A stretch of DNA of 64,000 nucleotides, taken from Amycolatopsis iheyensis (GTDB lineage: Bacteria; Actinomycetota; Actinomycetes; Mycobacteriales; Pseudonocardiaceae). The notes beneath the pieces were generated by a model that was not told the DNA's origin, did no database searches, and was given only the letters and a program-made list of their open reading frames with translations. The number at the start of each line of letters is the position of its first letter. The stretch's first letter is position 1. Shown one piece after another: positions 1-8,880 of this stretch. The DNA lies in the NCBI RefSeq assembly GCF_024703995.1, contig NZ_JAMXQV010000032.1, forward strand, positions 62,001-126,000, written 5' to 3'. A program made the translations under genes and the position numbers.

Positions 1-431
1 ACCAGTCCGACGGGATCATCGCCGAGCCCGCGGGCGCGCTCGCGGCGGCGTCGCTCGGCTCGGTGGTCGAGGTCGAGCCGCGGCAGACCGTCGTCGTGGT
101 GGTCTCCGGCGGCAACAACGACGTCAGCCGCTACAGCGAGATCCTCGAACGCTCGCTGATGCACGAAGGGCTGAAGCACTACTTCCTGGTCGGGTTCCCG
201 CAGGAGCCGGGCGCGCTGCGGCGGTTCCTGGAGCAGGTCCTCGGGCCGGAGGACGACATCACCCGCTTCGAGTACGTCAAGCGCACCAACCGCGAGATGG
301 GCCCGGCGCTGGTCGGCATCGAGATCGCCCGCTCGTCCGACCTGCCCGGGCTGCTGGCGCGGATGGACGCGAGCCCGCTGCAGGTGGAGCGGATCGAGCC
401 GGGCAGCCCCCTGTTCCACTTCCTGCTCTGA
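1..431 (+). CDS. ilvA: Threonine dehydratase (threonine ammonia-lyase), C-terminal part
   Basis: The gene enters from the left edge, so only about 142 C-terminal codons are present (frame 3, TGA at 429-431). The enzyme deaminates threonine to 2-oxobutyrate with PLP, the first step of isoleucine synthesis. The visible part has the end of the PLP fold (EPAGALAAAS, then VVVVSGGNND, the usual glycine-rich turn), followed by one ACT-like regulatory domain (YFLVGFPQEPGALRRFL) of the short, single-domain form. The assignment rests on these motifs. The catalytic lysine lies outside the window. Confidence 0.9.
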   Translation, partial: QSDGIIAEPAGALAAASLGSVVEVEPRQTVVVVVSGGNNDVSRYSEILERSLMHEGLKHYFLVGFPQEPGALRRFLEQVLGPEDDITRFEYVKRTNREMGPALVGIEIARSSDLPGLLARMDASPLQVERIEPGSPLFHFLL

Positions 432-451
432 GCGCGTGGTCCACTAGGCGG

Positions 452-1015
452 ATGGTGAAGGTCGACGGGGTCCGCAGTGTCGAGGCGTTGCGCGAAAAGG
501 TCCATGAGGGTGCGGAGCCCGAGTACCTGCTGTTCTACGGGCACACGCCCACGAAGTCCGGCCGGGTGACGGCGAGCTGCCTGAGCCAGTGGTGGGTCGA
601 CCCGTTCGAGGCCGACGGCGTCGAGTACCCGACCGCCGAGCACTACATGATGGCCGGCAAGGCGCTGTTGTTCGGTGACGTCGAGAAGGCCGAGCTGATC
701 CGCTCGACGCCCGACGCGAAGACGGCGAAGGTGCTCGGCCGCGAGGTCGCCGGGTTCGACACAGCGACCTGGGAGCGGCACCGGTTCGACATCGTCGTCG
801 ACGGGAACCTCGCCAAGTTCCGCGCCCACCGCGACCTGCGCCGGTTCCTGCTCGGGACGGGCGAGGCGGTGCTCGTCGAGGCGTCGAAGAAGGACCTCGT
901 GTGGGGCACCGGCCTCGCCCGGGAAGAGAAGAACGCGACCAAACCGGACTACTGGCGTGGGCTGAACCTGCTGGGCTTCGCGCTGATGGAGGTCCGCGAC
1001 CAGCTGCGCGCCTGA
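452..1015 (+). CDS. NADAR family protein (YbiA/DUF1768-like)
   Basis: 187 aa, ATG start 20 bp after ilvA. The sequence has the NADAR signature: LSQWWVDPFEADGVEYPTAE followed by HYMMAGKALLFGD, then KFRAH, LLGTGEAVLVEAS and VWGTGL. Family members are N-glycosidases acting on riboflavin intermediates or on ADP-ribose-type substrates, and some sit in NAD/ADP-ribose conflict systems. This copy has no partner of that kind, so a housekeeping damage-control role is more likely. Substrate unknown. The same-strand position just after ilvA would allow read-through. Confidence 0.85.
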   Translation: MVKVDGVRSVEALREKVHEGAEPEYLLFYGHTPTKSGRVTASCLSQWWVDPFEADGVEYPTAEHYMMAGKALLFGDVEKAELIRSTPDAKTAKVLGREVAGFDTATWERHRFDIVVDGNLAKFRAHRDLRRFLLGTGEAVLVEASKKDLVWGTGLAREEKNATKPDYWRGLNLLGFALMEVRDQLRA

Positions 1016-1016
1016 G

Positions 1017-2417
1017 TCACGGCTTGGGCGTGGGCGCGCCCGCGCAGGAAGCCGACGTCGTCCGGCCCGTGTCGAAAAAAGTGACCGCGGCGTCGGCGCA
1101 GGGCAGCGAGGACAGCGAGCCGTGGGCGTCGTCCTCGACGGTCATCAGCGCGCCGCCGATCCGGTGTTGCATGGCGAGCGCCCAGCCGATGGGCGTGACC
1201 GGTTCGTAGAGGTGGCCGACCAGCTGCAGCGGGCTCGTCCCTTTTTCGAACACCCACGGCCGCGCGGCCAGCGGCCAGCCGACACAGAGCTGTTCGTAGA
1301 GGCCGTAGCCGCCGGCGACCGGCAGCCGCTTCATGTGGTCGAGCCGGTGCTGCCAGATCGTGTCGAAGTCACGCGGGCTCGGGGACTCGTTGCAGAGCAG
1401 GGCGGCCTGCTGGGCGTGGTTGAACGCACTCGGCTCACCGTCCCAGCCGAAGCCGCTCGGTGTCGTCTTTTTGACCACGGGCTGGTCGCCGGCCCGGATC
1501 GCGACGAGCTGTTTCGCGAGGTCCGGCCACTCGCGACGTGGGTTGGCGAGCATGCCGTTGACGGTGGCGCCGTACTTGTCCCGCAGCTCCAGCAGGACTT
1601 TCGCGACCTGGGGCTCAGTGGTCCCGAAGTGGTACACGCTGTCGTAGCGGGCGATCCACGAGGCGAAGTCGTGGAAGGTGTTCTCGCCGGCCGTCGCCTG
1701 GTCATCGTCCATGGTCGTGACGCTGAGGTCCGGCGGCATGACCGAGTCGAGCAGCATCTTGTCGACGTGCTCGTCGAAGAGCGACCGGTACTGCGCACCG
1801 AGCGCCGTGCCCCAGGAGACGCCGTAGTAGCCGATCTTGTCCTCGCCGAGCGCCTCCCGGATGCGATCCATGTCCCGGGCGATGGTCGGCGTGGTCAGAT
1901 TTCGGACGAACGCCGGGTGCGCGTCGACGCACTCGCGGTTCGCCTTCGCGATGCGCTCGGCGGCCTCGCGGGCTTTGTCCCGGTCGGGGACGCCGGGGTC
2001 CGGTTCAGGGCTCTCCATCTGACAAGGGAGGTCGGCGCTGTAGCCGACCCCACGCGGATCGAACCCGACGAGGTCGTGGTGGAGACCGATGCCCCCGGCG
2101 TGACTGTCGGCGATGCTGCCCGGCATGCCCAGACCGGACTGGCCGGGCCCACCGGGATTCAGCAGAACGGCGCCGGCGCGCTCCCCGGTCGCCCGGATCC
2201 GGCTGACGGCGAGGTCGATTTTCGGACCACCGGGATCGGCGTAGTCCACCGGGACCGGGACGAGCGCGCATTCGGTCCGCTGGTCATCGGGATCCCACCC
2301 GCGGGCGACGGCGGAGCAGAGCTGCCAGGACAGCCCGCCCGCGGCGGCGACCGCGGGGACAACGGGGAGCAACGCCACGGCGGCGAGCAACGGGACGGCG
2401 AACCGGGTGATCGACAT
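1017..2417 (-). CDS. Secreted alpha/beta hydrolase, tripeptidyl-aminopeptidase-like
   Basis: 466 aa with an N-terminal signal peptide (hydrophobic residues 5-27, AAA-type cleavage region). The alpha/beta hydrolase core carries the oxyanion-side motif NPGGPGQSG (residues 88-95), a second motif DPRGVGYS, and the nucleophile elbow GVSWGT with Ser201. The C-terminal third resembles the TAP-like domain of the Streptomyces secreted tripeptidyl aminopeptidases (SlpD/SlpE type). It probably releases peptides or hydrolyses esters outside the cell. It is convergent with the NADAR gene, the stops being 1 bp apart. Confidence 0.85.
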   Translation of the reverse strand: MSITRFAVPLLAAVALLPVVPAVAAAGGLSWQLCSAVARGWDPDDQRTECALVPVPVDYADPGGPKIDLAVSRIRATGERAGAVLLNPGGPGQSGLGMPGSIADSHAGGIGLHHDLVGFDPRGVGYSADLPCQMESPEPDPGVPDRDKAREAAERIAKANRECVDAHPAFVRNLTTPTIARDMDRIREALGEDKIGYYGVSWGTALGAQYRSLFDEHVDKMLLDSVMPPDLSVTTMDDDQATAGENTFHDFASWIARYDSVYHFGTTEPQVAKVLLELRDKYGATVNGMLANPRREWPDLAKQLVAIRAGDQPVVKKTTPSGFGWDGEPSAFNHAQQAALLCNESPSPRDFDTIWQHRLDHMKRLPVAGGYGLYEQLCVGWPLAARPWVFEKGTSPLQLVGHLYEPVTPIGWALAMQHRIGGALMTVEDDAHGSLSSLPCADAAVTFFDTGRTTSASCAGAPTPKP

Positions 2418-2523
2418 GGGGCCCAGCCTGTCGGGCAGGCAGTGGGCGGAGATCGGCCGATGAGCCGATGCTCACCGCCGAACGGCCGGTGGTCGATCCG
2501 GGACCAAGCCCGCCGGCCGGCTT

Positions 2524-2541
2524 TGGTCGTTTTTTCGACCA
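2524..2541 (-). terminator. Short hairpin downstream of the GntR gene
   Basis: TGGTCG and CGACCA arms (2524-2529 and 2536-2541) flank a run of six T. It lies just beyond the stop of the minus-strand GntR gene at 2549. A longer version of the same stem, GTTTGGTCG/CGACCAAAC, occurs at 8881-8904. The stem is only 6 bp, so function as a terminator is inferred. Confidence 0.4.
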
Positions 2542-2548
2542 GGCGAGG

Positions 2549-3253
2549 TCAGCCCAGGCCGACGAACATCGTCTGGTGCAGGCCGCGCACGTGCTTCCTG
2601 GTCACCCGCGCCGCCGCGTCCGCGTCGCCGGCCGAGAGCGCCTTCACCAAGCGAGCGTGGTCGCGGTTCGACTCGCGCAGCTTCGCCAGCGGGTACGGCA
2701 GGTAGAACCGGTACAGCTCGGCCAGCACCACCTCGTACTGCCCGACCGCCGCCGCCGGGCCCGGGGCCGCGACGGTCCGGTGGAACTCCGCGTCCAGCTC
2801 GTGGAACTCCGCCCAGCCCTTCGCCGTGTCCATCCGGGCGACCAACGTCCGGAGCCGCGCGAGGTCCGGCGACCGCTTCGCCACCAGTTGGACCAAACCC
2901 GCCTCCAGCACCAGGCGGTGGTCGATCAGCTCGTGGACCTCGTCAGCCGACTCGCGGTAGGCGCCGACCTCCCCGACCCGCTCCGCCGGCGGATTTTCGG
3001 CGACGAGCGTGCCGCCGCTCCGACCACGACGTCGCTCGATCAGGCCGTCGCCGACCAGGGACTCCAGCGCGCGCCGGACGGTGATCTCCGCGACGCCGAG
3101 CGCCCGCGCGATCTCGGCGTTCGCCGGCAGGCGCTCCCCCGGCTTCAGCAGGCCGAGCTCCACGGCGAGGGCGATCCGGGCGCGGACGGTGTCCAGCGCC
3201 GACAGCCGCCGGATGCCGGTCAGCGCGGGGGCGCTCAGGTCTGCCGTCGCCAT
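2549..3253 (-). CDS. GntR/FadR-family transcriptional regulator
   Basis: 234 aa from the ATG at 3253 (MATADLSAPAL). The reading frame stays open much further upstream, but that part crosses the divergent nitrilase gene and is not credible. An N-terminal winged helix (residues about 20-85: GERLPANAEIARALGVAEIT, then VRRALESLVGDGLIERR) is followed by an all-helical FCD-type effector domain. The D, H and H residues that usually bind metal or carboxylate ligands are plausible in RLVLEAGLV, DAEFHRTV and DHARLV. It is divergent from the nitrilase/permease operon and probably controls it through the inverted repeat at 3280-3313. Confidence 0.88.
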   Translation of the reverse strand: MATADLSAPALTGIRRLSALDTVRARIALAVELGLLKPGERLPANAEIARALGVAEITVRRALESLVGDGLIERRRGRSGGTLVAENPPAERVGEVGAYRESADEVHELIDHRLVLEAGLVQLVAKRSPDLARLRTLVARMDTAKGWAEFHELDAEFHRTVAAPGPAAAVGQYEVVLAELYRFYLPYPLAKLRESNRDHARLVKALSAGDADAAARVTRKHVRGLHQTMFVGLG

Positions 3254-3279
3254 GAACCGACCGTACCGCACAAACTGCT

Positions 3280-3313
3280 CATCTTGAGCACTCTTGTTTA
3301 AGTGTTCAAGATG
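3280..3313. promoter_or_regulatory. Inverted-repeat operator between GntR and nitrilase genes
   Basis: CATCTTGAGCAC (3280-3291) and GTGTTCAAGATG (3302-3313) are inverted 12-base arms with one mismatch and a 10-base spacer. A smaller perfect palindrome, TGCTCA-TCT-TGAGCA, overlaps the left arm at 3276-3290. The element fills the 75 bp between the two divergent start codons, the place expected for an autoregulating GntR protein. The ligand is unknown. Confidence 0.6.
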
Positions 3314-3328
3314 GACTATTTTTCGTCC

Positions 3329-4201
3329 ATGTCGCGACCACTGCCGATCGCCCTGGTGCAAGCGCCGCCCCGGCCCGGGTCCGCCGGGTTCGCCGGCGAG
3401 GTCGAGGACGTCCTTGGCCGATTTTCGGACACGCGCTTGGCCGCCTTCCCCGAGTTGCACCTCTGCGGCGTCGAGGGCGAAGGCGAAGAACGCACGAAGC
3501 AGCTCCGCGCCCTCGCTGAGCCCCTGCACGGCCCCAGGACCCAGGAGCTCGCCGAACTGGCCGGCGACCTGGGGATCTGGCTGGCGCCGGGGACGGTTTG
3601 CGAAGCGGGCGACCACGGCGAGCTGTTCAACACCGCCCTGGTCTTTTCGCCGCGAGGTGAGCTGGCCGGCTGGTACCGCAAGGTCTTCCCGTGGCGGCCC
3701 CACGAGCCGTACGACCCGGGTGACCGGTTCGTTGTCGCCGACCTGGCCGACGCCGGCCGCGTCGGCTTCTCCATCTGCTACGACGCGTGGTTCCCCGAAG
3801 TGACGCGACACCTCGCCTGGATGGGCGCCGAGGTCGTGCTCAACCCCGTCCAGACCACGACCCCCGACCGCGCCCAGGAGCTCGTCCTGGCCAGGGCGAA
3901 CGCCATCGTCAACCAGGTCTTCGTCGCCAGCGTGAACACGGCGGGACCGTTCGGGATGGGCGACAGCCTGCTCGTCGGGCCCGAGGGCGACATCCTTGCC
4001 GCGCTCCCCGGTCCCGGCGAAGGCGTCCTCGCCCACACGATCGACCTCGACGAGGTGGCCCGCGTTCGGCGCGTGGGCACCGCGGGCACCAACCGCGTGT
4101 GGGACCAGTTCACCCCCACCGACACACCCCTCGACCTGCCGCTCTACCAGGGCCGGATCGACCCGGACCGCTGGCGCCCACGAGAAGGAGACGACCGATG
4201 A
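3329..4201 (+). CDS. Carbon-nitrogen hydrolase (nitrilase superfamily)
   Basis: 290 aa from ATG 3329. In-frame GTG 3302 and ATG 3311 lie inside the operator repeat and would add residues not typical of the family. The catalytic triad is complete: Glu42 (FPELHLCG), Lys118 (WYRKVFPW) and Cys150 (GFSICYDAWFPE). Such enzymes hydrolyse amides or nitriles to acids and ammonia. The stop overlaps the start of an amino-acid permease (ATGA), so the pair probably imports and deamidates one nitrogen compound under the divergent GntR regulator. No clear ribosome-binding site is seen, and a short leader or leaderless transcript is possible. Confidence 0.88.
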   Translation: MSRPLPIALVQAPPRPGSAGFAGEVEDVLGRFSDTRLAAFPELHLCGVEGEGEERTKQLRALAEPLHGPRTQELAELAGDLGIWLAPGTVCEAGDHGELFNTALVFSPRGELAGWYRKVFPWRPHEPYDPGDRFVVADLADAGRVGFSICYDAWFPEVTRHLAWMGAEVVLNPVQTTTPDRAQELVLARANAIVNQVFVASVNTAGPFGMGDSLLVGPEGDILAALPGPGEGVLAHTIDLDEVARVRRVGTAGTNRVWDQFTPTDTPLDLPLYQGRIDPDRWRPREGDDR

Positions 4202-5523
4202 CCACCACGGCCGCGGCCCCGGCCGCCCTGCAGCGCCGGCTCGGGCTGCCCGGCGTCGTCCTGTTCGGGCTCGCCTACATGGCGCCGCTGATCGTGCTCG
4301 GCACCTTCGGCATCGTCGCGACGACGACCGAGGGCACCGTCCCGTCGGCCTACCTGCTCGCCCTGGTCGCGATGCTGTTCACCGCGGCGAGCTACGGGAA
4401 GATGGCCGCCACCCACCCGGTCGCCGGCTCGGCCTACACCTATGTCCGGAAAGCCGTCGACGCCCGCGCCGGGTTCCTCGTCGGCTGGGCGGTGCTGCTC
4501 GACTACTTCTTCCTGCCGATGGTGATCTGGCTGATCGGCGGCGCCTACCTGTCGGCCGAGTTCCCGGCGGTGCCCAATTGGATCTGGTTGATCACTTTCA
4601 TCGCGTTGACCACGATCCTCAACGTCCTGGGCATCAAGATCGCCGAGAAGGCGAACTTCGTCCTCATGGCCTTCCAGATCTTGGTGATCGGTTTCTTCGT
4701 CGTTCTTTCGGTCAAGCAGGTCCTGCACGTCGGCGGCGCGCTGGCCAGCACCCAGCCGTTCTTCCACCCCGGCAGCACGCTGGGCACGATCTCCGGCGGC
4801 GCCGCGCTCGCGACGTACTCCTTCCTCGGGTTCGACGCCGTGACGACGTTGACCGAGGAGACGACCGAACCGCGCAAGACGATCCCCCGCGCCATCCTGC
4901 TGACCGCGCTGATCGGCGGCGGCATCTTCGTCGTGCTCGCCTACTTCACCCAGCTCGCCCACCCGGGCAGCGCCTTCACCGACGAGTCGTCGGCCGCGTT
5001 CGAAATCGCGACGACGATCGGCGGCAACCTCTTCGCGTCGTTCTTCCTCGCCGGCCTCGTCGTGGCGCAGTTCGCGTCGGGGATCGCCGCGCAGGCGAGC
5101 GCGTCCCGGCTGATGTTCGCGATGGGCCGCGACGGCGTGCTGCCGCGGATCTTCGGCAAACTGCAGCCGCGGTTCGCGACCCCGGTGTTCGGGATCGTCC
5201 TCACCGGGCTGGTCGGGCTGGTCGCGTTGTCGCTGGACGTCAGCACATCGACGTCGTTCATCAACTTCGGGGCGTTCACCGCGTTCACGTTCGTCAACGT
5301 CAGCGTGCTGGCGACGTGGCTGCGCGACCGGTCCGGGAAACGCGTGCTGACCTGGGTGGTCTTCCCGGTGATCGGCGCCGTGGTCGATGTGTGGCTGCTG
5401 GTCAACCTGGACGGCATCGCGCTGATCTTCGGGCTGGTCTGGCTGGCGATCGGCATCGTCGTCCTGACGGCGATCACCCGCGGCTTCCGCCGGCCGCCGC
5501 CGGAGATGACCTTCGAGGAGTAG
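4198..5523 (+). CDS. APC-family amino acid/polyamine permease
   Basis: 441 aa. The ATG overlaps the nitrilase stop by 4 bp and is preceded by GAAGGAG. About 12 hydrophobic helices follow the APC pattern: LGLPGVVLFGLAYMAPL in TM1, the GSAYTYVRKA loop, and LGFDAVTTLTEETTEPRKTI after TM6, a hallmark of PuuP/YjeH-like transporters. It probably brings in the nitrogen compound handled by the upstream hydrolase. It ends 1 bp before the stop of the convergent membrane-protein gene. Confidence 0.9.
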   Translation: MTTTAAAPAALQRRLGLPGVVLFGLAYMAPLIVLGTFGIVATTTEGTVPSAYLLALVAMLFTAASYGKMAATHPVAGSAYTYVRKAVDARAGFLVGWAVLLDYFFLPMVIWLIGGAYLSAEFPAVPNWIWLITFIALTTILNVLGIKIAEKANFVLMAFQILVIGFFVVLSVKQVLHVGGALASTQPFFHPGSTLGTISGGAALATYSFLGFDAVTTLTEETTEPRKTIPRAILLTALIGGGIFVVLAYFTQLAHPGSAFTDESSAAFEIATTIGGNLFASFFLAGLVVAQFASGIAAQASASRLMFAMGRDGVLPRIFGKLQPRFATPVFGIVLTGLVGLVALSLDVSTSTSFINFGAFTAFTFVNVSVLATWLRDRSGKRVLTWVVFPVIGAVVDVWLLVNLDGIALIFGLVWLAIGIVVLTAITRGFRRPPPEMTFEE

Positions 5524-5524
5524 G

Positions 5525-5902
5525 TCAGTCGCCCGGGCATTCGTTGCCGCCGCCGCTGCGCTCGACGCAGTGGCGTGGCCCCGGCGGAGGCGGCGGCGCG
5601 TGCCGGACGTCGTCGACCCACTTCAGCCCGGCAACCGCGATGGCGACGACCAGGCAGATCCCGAAGAACCACGTCCACCCGCGCCGACGCGTGGTCGCCG
5701 AAACGACCACGCCCACCAGCGGCAGCCCGGCGCCGAGCCAGGCCGCCCAGGTCAGGTAGCCGTCGCCCGCGTGCGAGCTAGTGCCGAACACCGAGAAGCT
5801 CGCCGCGAAACCCTGCAAGAACAAGAACGGCACGACGAGCAGCAGGCCGACGGCGCACAGCGCCAGCACGACCGAGGCCCACGCGGTCCGGATCTCCCCC
5901 AT
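5525..5902 (-). CDS. Hypothetical three-helix membrane protein
   Basis: 125 aa from the ATG at 5902 (MGEIRTAWAS). The frame is open upstream only as arginine-rich shadow sequence. Hydrophobic segments are at about residues 8-30, 52-68 and 76-95. A polyproline stretch follows (HAPPPPPGPRHC), and the tail has two cysteines, at CVERSGGG and NECPGD. I do not recognise a family. The cysteine-containing tail is probably exported. No operon partner is clear. Confidence 0.65.
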   Translation of the reverse strand: MGEIRTAWASVVLALCAVGLLLVVPFLFLQGFAASFSVFGTSSHAGDGYLTWAAWLGAGLPLVGVVVSATTRRRGWTWFFGICLVVAIAVAGLKWVDDVRHAPPPPPGPRHCVERSGGGNECPGD

Positions 5903-5945
5903 CCGGTCAGTATGTCCGGCGCGAGGGCGAAGCGACTGAGTACTT

Positions 5946-6698
5946 CTACTGCTCCAGGGTCTTCTGCAGCGCCTTGTTCGCCTTCCGCGCCATGTCGGCG
6001 ACAGCCTCACGGCGCGCCGCGTCGGCCGCGTAGTCCTCTTCGCGGTTGCGGACGACCCGGGCCGGCGCGCCGACCGCGATCGAGTAGTCCGGGATGTCGC
6101 CGCGGACGACCGCGTGCGCGCCCAGCACCGAACCACGGCCGATGCGGGTGCCCTTCAGCACGCTGACCTTGGTGCCGAGCCACGTGTCCGGTCCGATCCG
6201 CACCGGCGACTTCACGATGCCCTGGTCCTTGATCGGGACGTGGATGTCCGCGATGACGTGGTCGAAGTCACAGATGTACACCCAGTCGGCGACCAGCGTG
6301 GCCGCGCCGAGCTCGATGTCGAGGTAGCAGTTGATGACGTTCTGGCGGCCGAACACGGACTTGTCGCCGATCCGCAGCGAACCCTCGTGGCAGCGGATGG
6401 CGTTGCCGTCGCCGATGTGCACCCAGCGGCCGATCTCCAGCCGCCCGTAGCCCGGCCGGCAGTGGATCTCCACGTTCTTCCCGAGGAAGAGCATGCCGCG
6501 CAGGATGATGTGCGGGTTCGCGAGCCGGAACTTCAGCAGCCGGTAGTACCGGACCAGGTACCAAGGCGTGTACGCGCGGTTGCGCAGCACCCAGCGCAGC
6601 GAGTCGGCGGTCAGGAACTTCGCCTGCCGCGGGTCGCGCCGCGCGCGCCGCCAGGCCCGCGCCCGCGACAGCACCGGCGCACCCCACATCGACGTCAT
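5946..6698 (-). CDS. Left-handed beta-helix (hexapeptide-repeat) acyltransferase
   Basis: 250 aa from ATG 6698 (MTSMWGAPVL). Hexapeptide repeats run from about residue 70 to 215 (LEIGRWVHIGDGNAI, LRIGDKSVFGRQNVI, VRIGPDTWLGTKVSVLKGT, RIGRGSVLGAHAVVRG). The end, DIPDYSIAVGAPARVVRNR, is typical of WbbJ/LacA-like O-acetyltransferases, and the His in DFDHVIAD may be catalytic. It probably acetylates a sugar of a surface glycan or a secondary metabolite. It is divergent from the nucleoside hydrolase gene, with no glycosyltransferase beside it. Confidence 0.85.
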   Translation of the reverse strand: MTSMWGAPVLSRARAWRRARRDPRQAKFLTADSLRWVLRNRAYTPWYLVRYYRLLKFRLANPHIILRGMLFLGKNVEIHCRPGYGRLEIGRWVHIGDGNAIRCHEGSLRIGDKSVFGRQNVINCYLDIELGAATLVADWVYICDFDHVIADIHVPIKDQGIVKSPVRIGPDTWLGTKVSVLKGTRIGRGSVLGAHAVVRGDIPDYSIAVGAPARVVRNREEDYAADAARREAVADMARKANKALQKTLEQ

Positions 6699-6763
6699 GC
6701 CCGTGACCGTAACCTGTGTGCGGGACGGGTTCACAGGCAGACGGGTTCAGGCAGGGGAGCTGG

Positions 6764-7726
6764 ATGGGCACGAAGCTGATCATCGACACCGACCCGGGCG
6801 TCGACGACGCGCTGGCGATCGCGCTGGCGGCGCTGTCGCCGGACGTCGACCTGCTGGGCGTGACGTCGGTGTTCGGCAACGTCCCCCTGGATCGCACGAC
6901 GTCCAACGCCCGCCGCCTGCTGGAGCTGTTCGGCCGCACCGACGTGCCGGTGGCCGCCGGCTCGGCGCGCCCGCTGGTGTACTCGAAGCCGCGCGACGCC
7001 AAGGAAGTCCACGGTGGCGACGGCCTGTCGGGCCACTCCTACACGCTCCCGGAGGCGACCCGGCCGCTCGACGAGCGCGACGCCGTGCGCCTGATGCTGG
7101 ACCTGCTGGAAGCGTCCGACGAGCCGGTGACCATCGCCCCGATCGGGCCGCTGACGAACATCGCCGCGCTGCTCGCGGCGCACCCGGGCGCGGCGGCGAA
7201 GATCGGCCGGCTGGTGATCATGGGCGGTGGGGTGACGTTCGGCAACAGCACCACCGCCGCCGAGTTCAACATCTGGAGCGACCCCGAAGCTGCTCGCCGC
7301 GTGCTGGTCGAGGAGGACGTCCCGGTCGTGCTGGTGCCGCTCGACCTCACGCACCGCTGCGCCGTCGACGCCGACTGGCTGGCGAAGCTCGCGGCGTCCG
7401 GCCCGATCGGCGCCGTCCTGGAAGGACTCACCTCCACCTACCGCCAGCACTACACGCGCGTGTTCGGCGAGGACCGGATGGTCATGCACGACGCCGTCGC
7501 GGTCGCCGAGGCGATCTCGCCGGGCATCCTGCACAGCGAGACCTACCGCGTCGACGTCGACTGCGGGCTGGGCCCGGCGCGCGGGCAGACGCTCGTCGAC
7601 CGGCGAAGGCTCGGCGAGGACGATCCGCAGTTCAGTCCCGGGCGGCCGATCGAGGTCGCGATGGACACCGACCTCGACGGCCTGCGTGGTTTCGTCCTCG
7701 ACCGGCTGACCGGAGCCGCGCGGTGA
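6764..7726 (+). CDS. Nucleoside hydrolase (inosine-uridine preferring type)
   Basis: 320 aa from ATG 6764, preceded by GGGGAGC. The family's calcium-binding motif DTDPGVDD is at residues 8-15. IAPIGPLTNIAALL, IMGGGVTFGNSTTAAEFNIW and a late MHDAVAVAEA complete the fold. It cleaves the N-glycosidic bond of ribonucleosides in purine or pyrimidine salvage. It overlaps the next gene by 4 bp (GTGA). Confidence 0.93.
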   Translation: MGTKLIIDTDPGVDDALAIALAALSPDVDLLGVTSVFGNVPLDRTTSNARRLLELFGRTDVPVAAGSARPLVYSKPRDAKEVHGGDGLSGHSYTLPEATRPLDERDAVRLMLDLLEASDEPVTIAPIGPLTNIAALLAAHPGAAAKIGRLVIMGGGVTFGNSTTAAEFNIWSDPEAARRVLVEEDVPVVLVPLDLTHRCAVDADWLAKLAASGPIGAVLEGLTSTYRQHYTRVFGEDRMVMHDAVAVAEAISPGILHSETYRVDVDCGLGPARGQTLVDRRRLGEDDPQFSPGRPIEVAMDTDLDGLRGFVLDRLTGAAR

Positions 7727-8865
7727 GCGACGAGCCCGAGATCGTGCCGGAGGAAACGCCCGCGCCCCGGCGCCGGAAGCCCGCGATCGTGGTGGCCGCG
7801 GTCGTCGTGGTCGCCGCCGCGCTCGTGGCCGGCGTCCAGTTCGCGCCGAAGCAGGAGGAGGCGACGAACGCCGCGGCGACCGGCACGCCGACGCCGTCTG
7901 TCAAAAAAACGACCACGCCGCCACCCCGGACGTCGGCGCCGCCGAAGGTGCCCGAAGCGAGCGAGTTCGACGCCTGGGCGTCCAAGACCAGCCAGTGGCT
8001 CGACGTCCCGTTGCGTGCGATGGTCGGCTACGCGAAGGCGACGACGAAGCTGGCCAAGGACGTCCCGGGCTGCCACCTGTCGTGGGTGACGCTGGCCGCG
8101 GTCGGAAAAGTGACCACGGACCACGGGCGCGCGCAGGGTGGGCAGATCGGCACCACCGGCGTCCTGGACAAGGCACTGGGCACGATCGAGGTGCGCGACT
8201 TCTACAACAAGGTCGTCTCGACGGCGAACGCTGCCGGGCCGATGCAGGTTTCGCCGGCGAACTGGGCCAAGTACCAGGCGAGCTACGCGGGCGGGAAGCC
8301 CGATGTCCAGAACATCGACGACGCGGCGCTGACCACCGGCCGCGCGTTGTGCGCCGACGGGCACGACCTCTCCCAGGGCCAGGTCTGGTGGGACTCGGTC
8401 GCGACGCTGCAGGCCGCGCCGCTGTTCCTGCACCGGACGCTGGCGACGGTCAACGTCTACGGCACGGTCGGCCAGGGCACGGCGGCGCCGAACGCGGCGG
8501 TGCTGAGCGCGGTCAACTTCGCGATCGACAAGATCGGGCTCCCGTACATCTGGGGCGGCAACGGCACCGGCGGCAACGACCCGGGCTTCGACTGCTCGGG
8601 CCTGACGACGGCGGCGTACGCCAGCGCCGGCGTCAAGCTGATGCGCACGGCGGACACGCAGTTCCGGAGCGTCCAGCACGTGACGGACCCGCAGCTGGGC
8701 GACCTGATCTTCTACGGCGAGCCGGCGACGAAGATCCACCACGTGGGCCTCTACATCGGCAACCAGCAGATGATCGACGCGCCGCAGACCGGCCAGGCGG
8801 TGCAGGTCCACTCGTACCGCAAGGACGGCGACGACTACGCGGGGGCCGGCCGACCCACGGCGTGA
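7723..8865 (+). CDS. NlpC/P60 cell-wall hydrolase with lytic-transglycosylase-like region
   Basis: 380 aa. The GTG overlaps the nucleoside hydrolase stop. A single membrane anchor (about residues 19-41) and a Thr/Pro-rich linker lead to a region resembling lytic murein transglycosylases (LSWVTLAAVGKVTTDHGR, then AAGPMQVSPANWAKY). The usual catalytic Glu after the first helix is not obvious in it. The C-terminal NlpC/P60 domain has Cys291 (GFDCSGLTTAAY) and His340 (HHVGLYIG), with LGDLIFYG between. It is probably a surface-anchored peptidoglycan endopeptidase. Confidence 0.85.
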   Translation: MSDEPEIVPEETPAPRRRKPAIVVAAVVVVAAALVAGVQFAPKQEEATNAAATGTPTPSVKKTTTPPPRTSAPPKVPEASEFDAWASKTSQWLDVPLRAMVGYAKATTKLAKDVPGCHLSWVTLAAVGKVTTDHGRAQGGQIGTTGVLDKALGTIEVRDFYNKVVSTANAAGPMQVSPANWAKYQASYAGGKPDVQNIDDAALTTGRALCADGHDLSQGQVWWDSVATLQAAPLFLHRTLATVNVYGTVGQGTAAPNAAVLSAVNFAIDKIGLPYIWGGNGTGGNDPGFDCSGLTTAAYASAGVKLMRTADTQFRSVQHVTDPQLGDLIFYGEPATKIHHVGLYIGNQQMIDAPQTGQAVQVHSYRKDGDDYAGAGRPTA

Positions 8866-8880
8866 GCGGCCCGCACCGTG

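Noticed and set aside
1122..2705. A long plus-strand frame opposite the secreted hydrolase gene
   Set aside because: Low complexity and no motifs. The minus-strand protein has a clear catalytic motif and a signal peptide.
2549..4036. A 495-codon version of the GntR protein
   Set aside because: The extra N-terminal part is the complement of the nitrilase gene. The conserved winged helix begins after ATG 3253.
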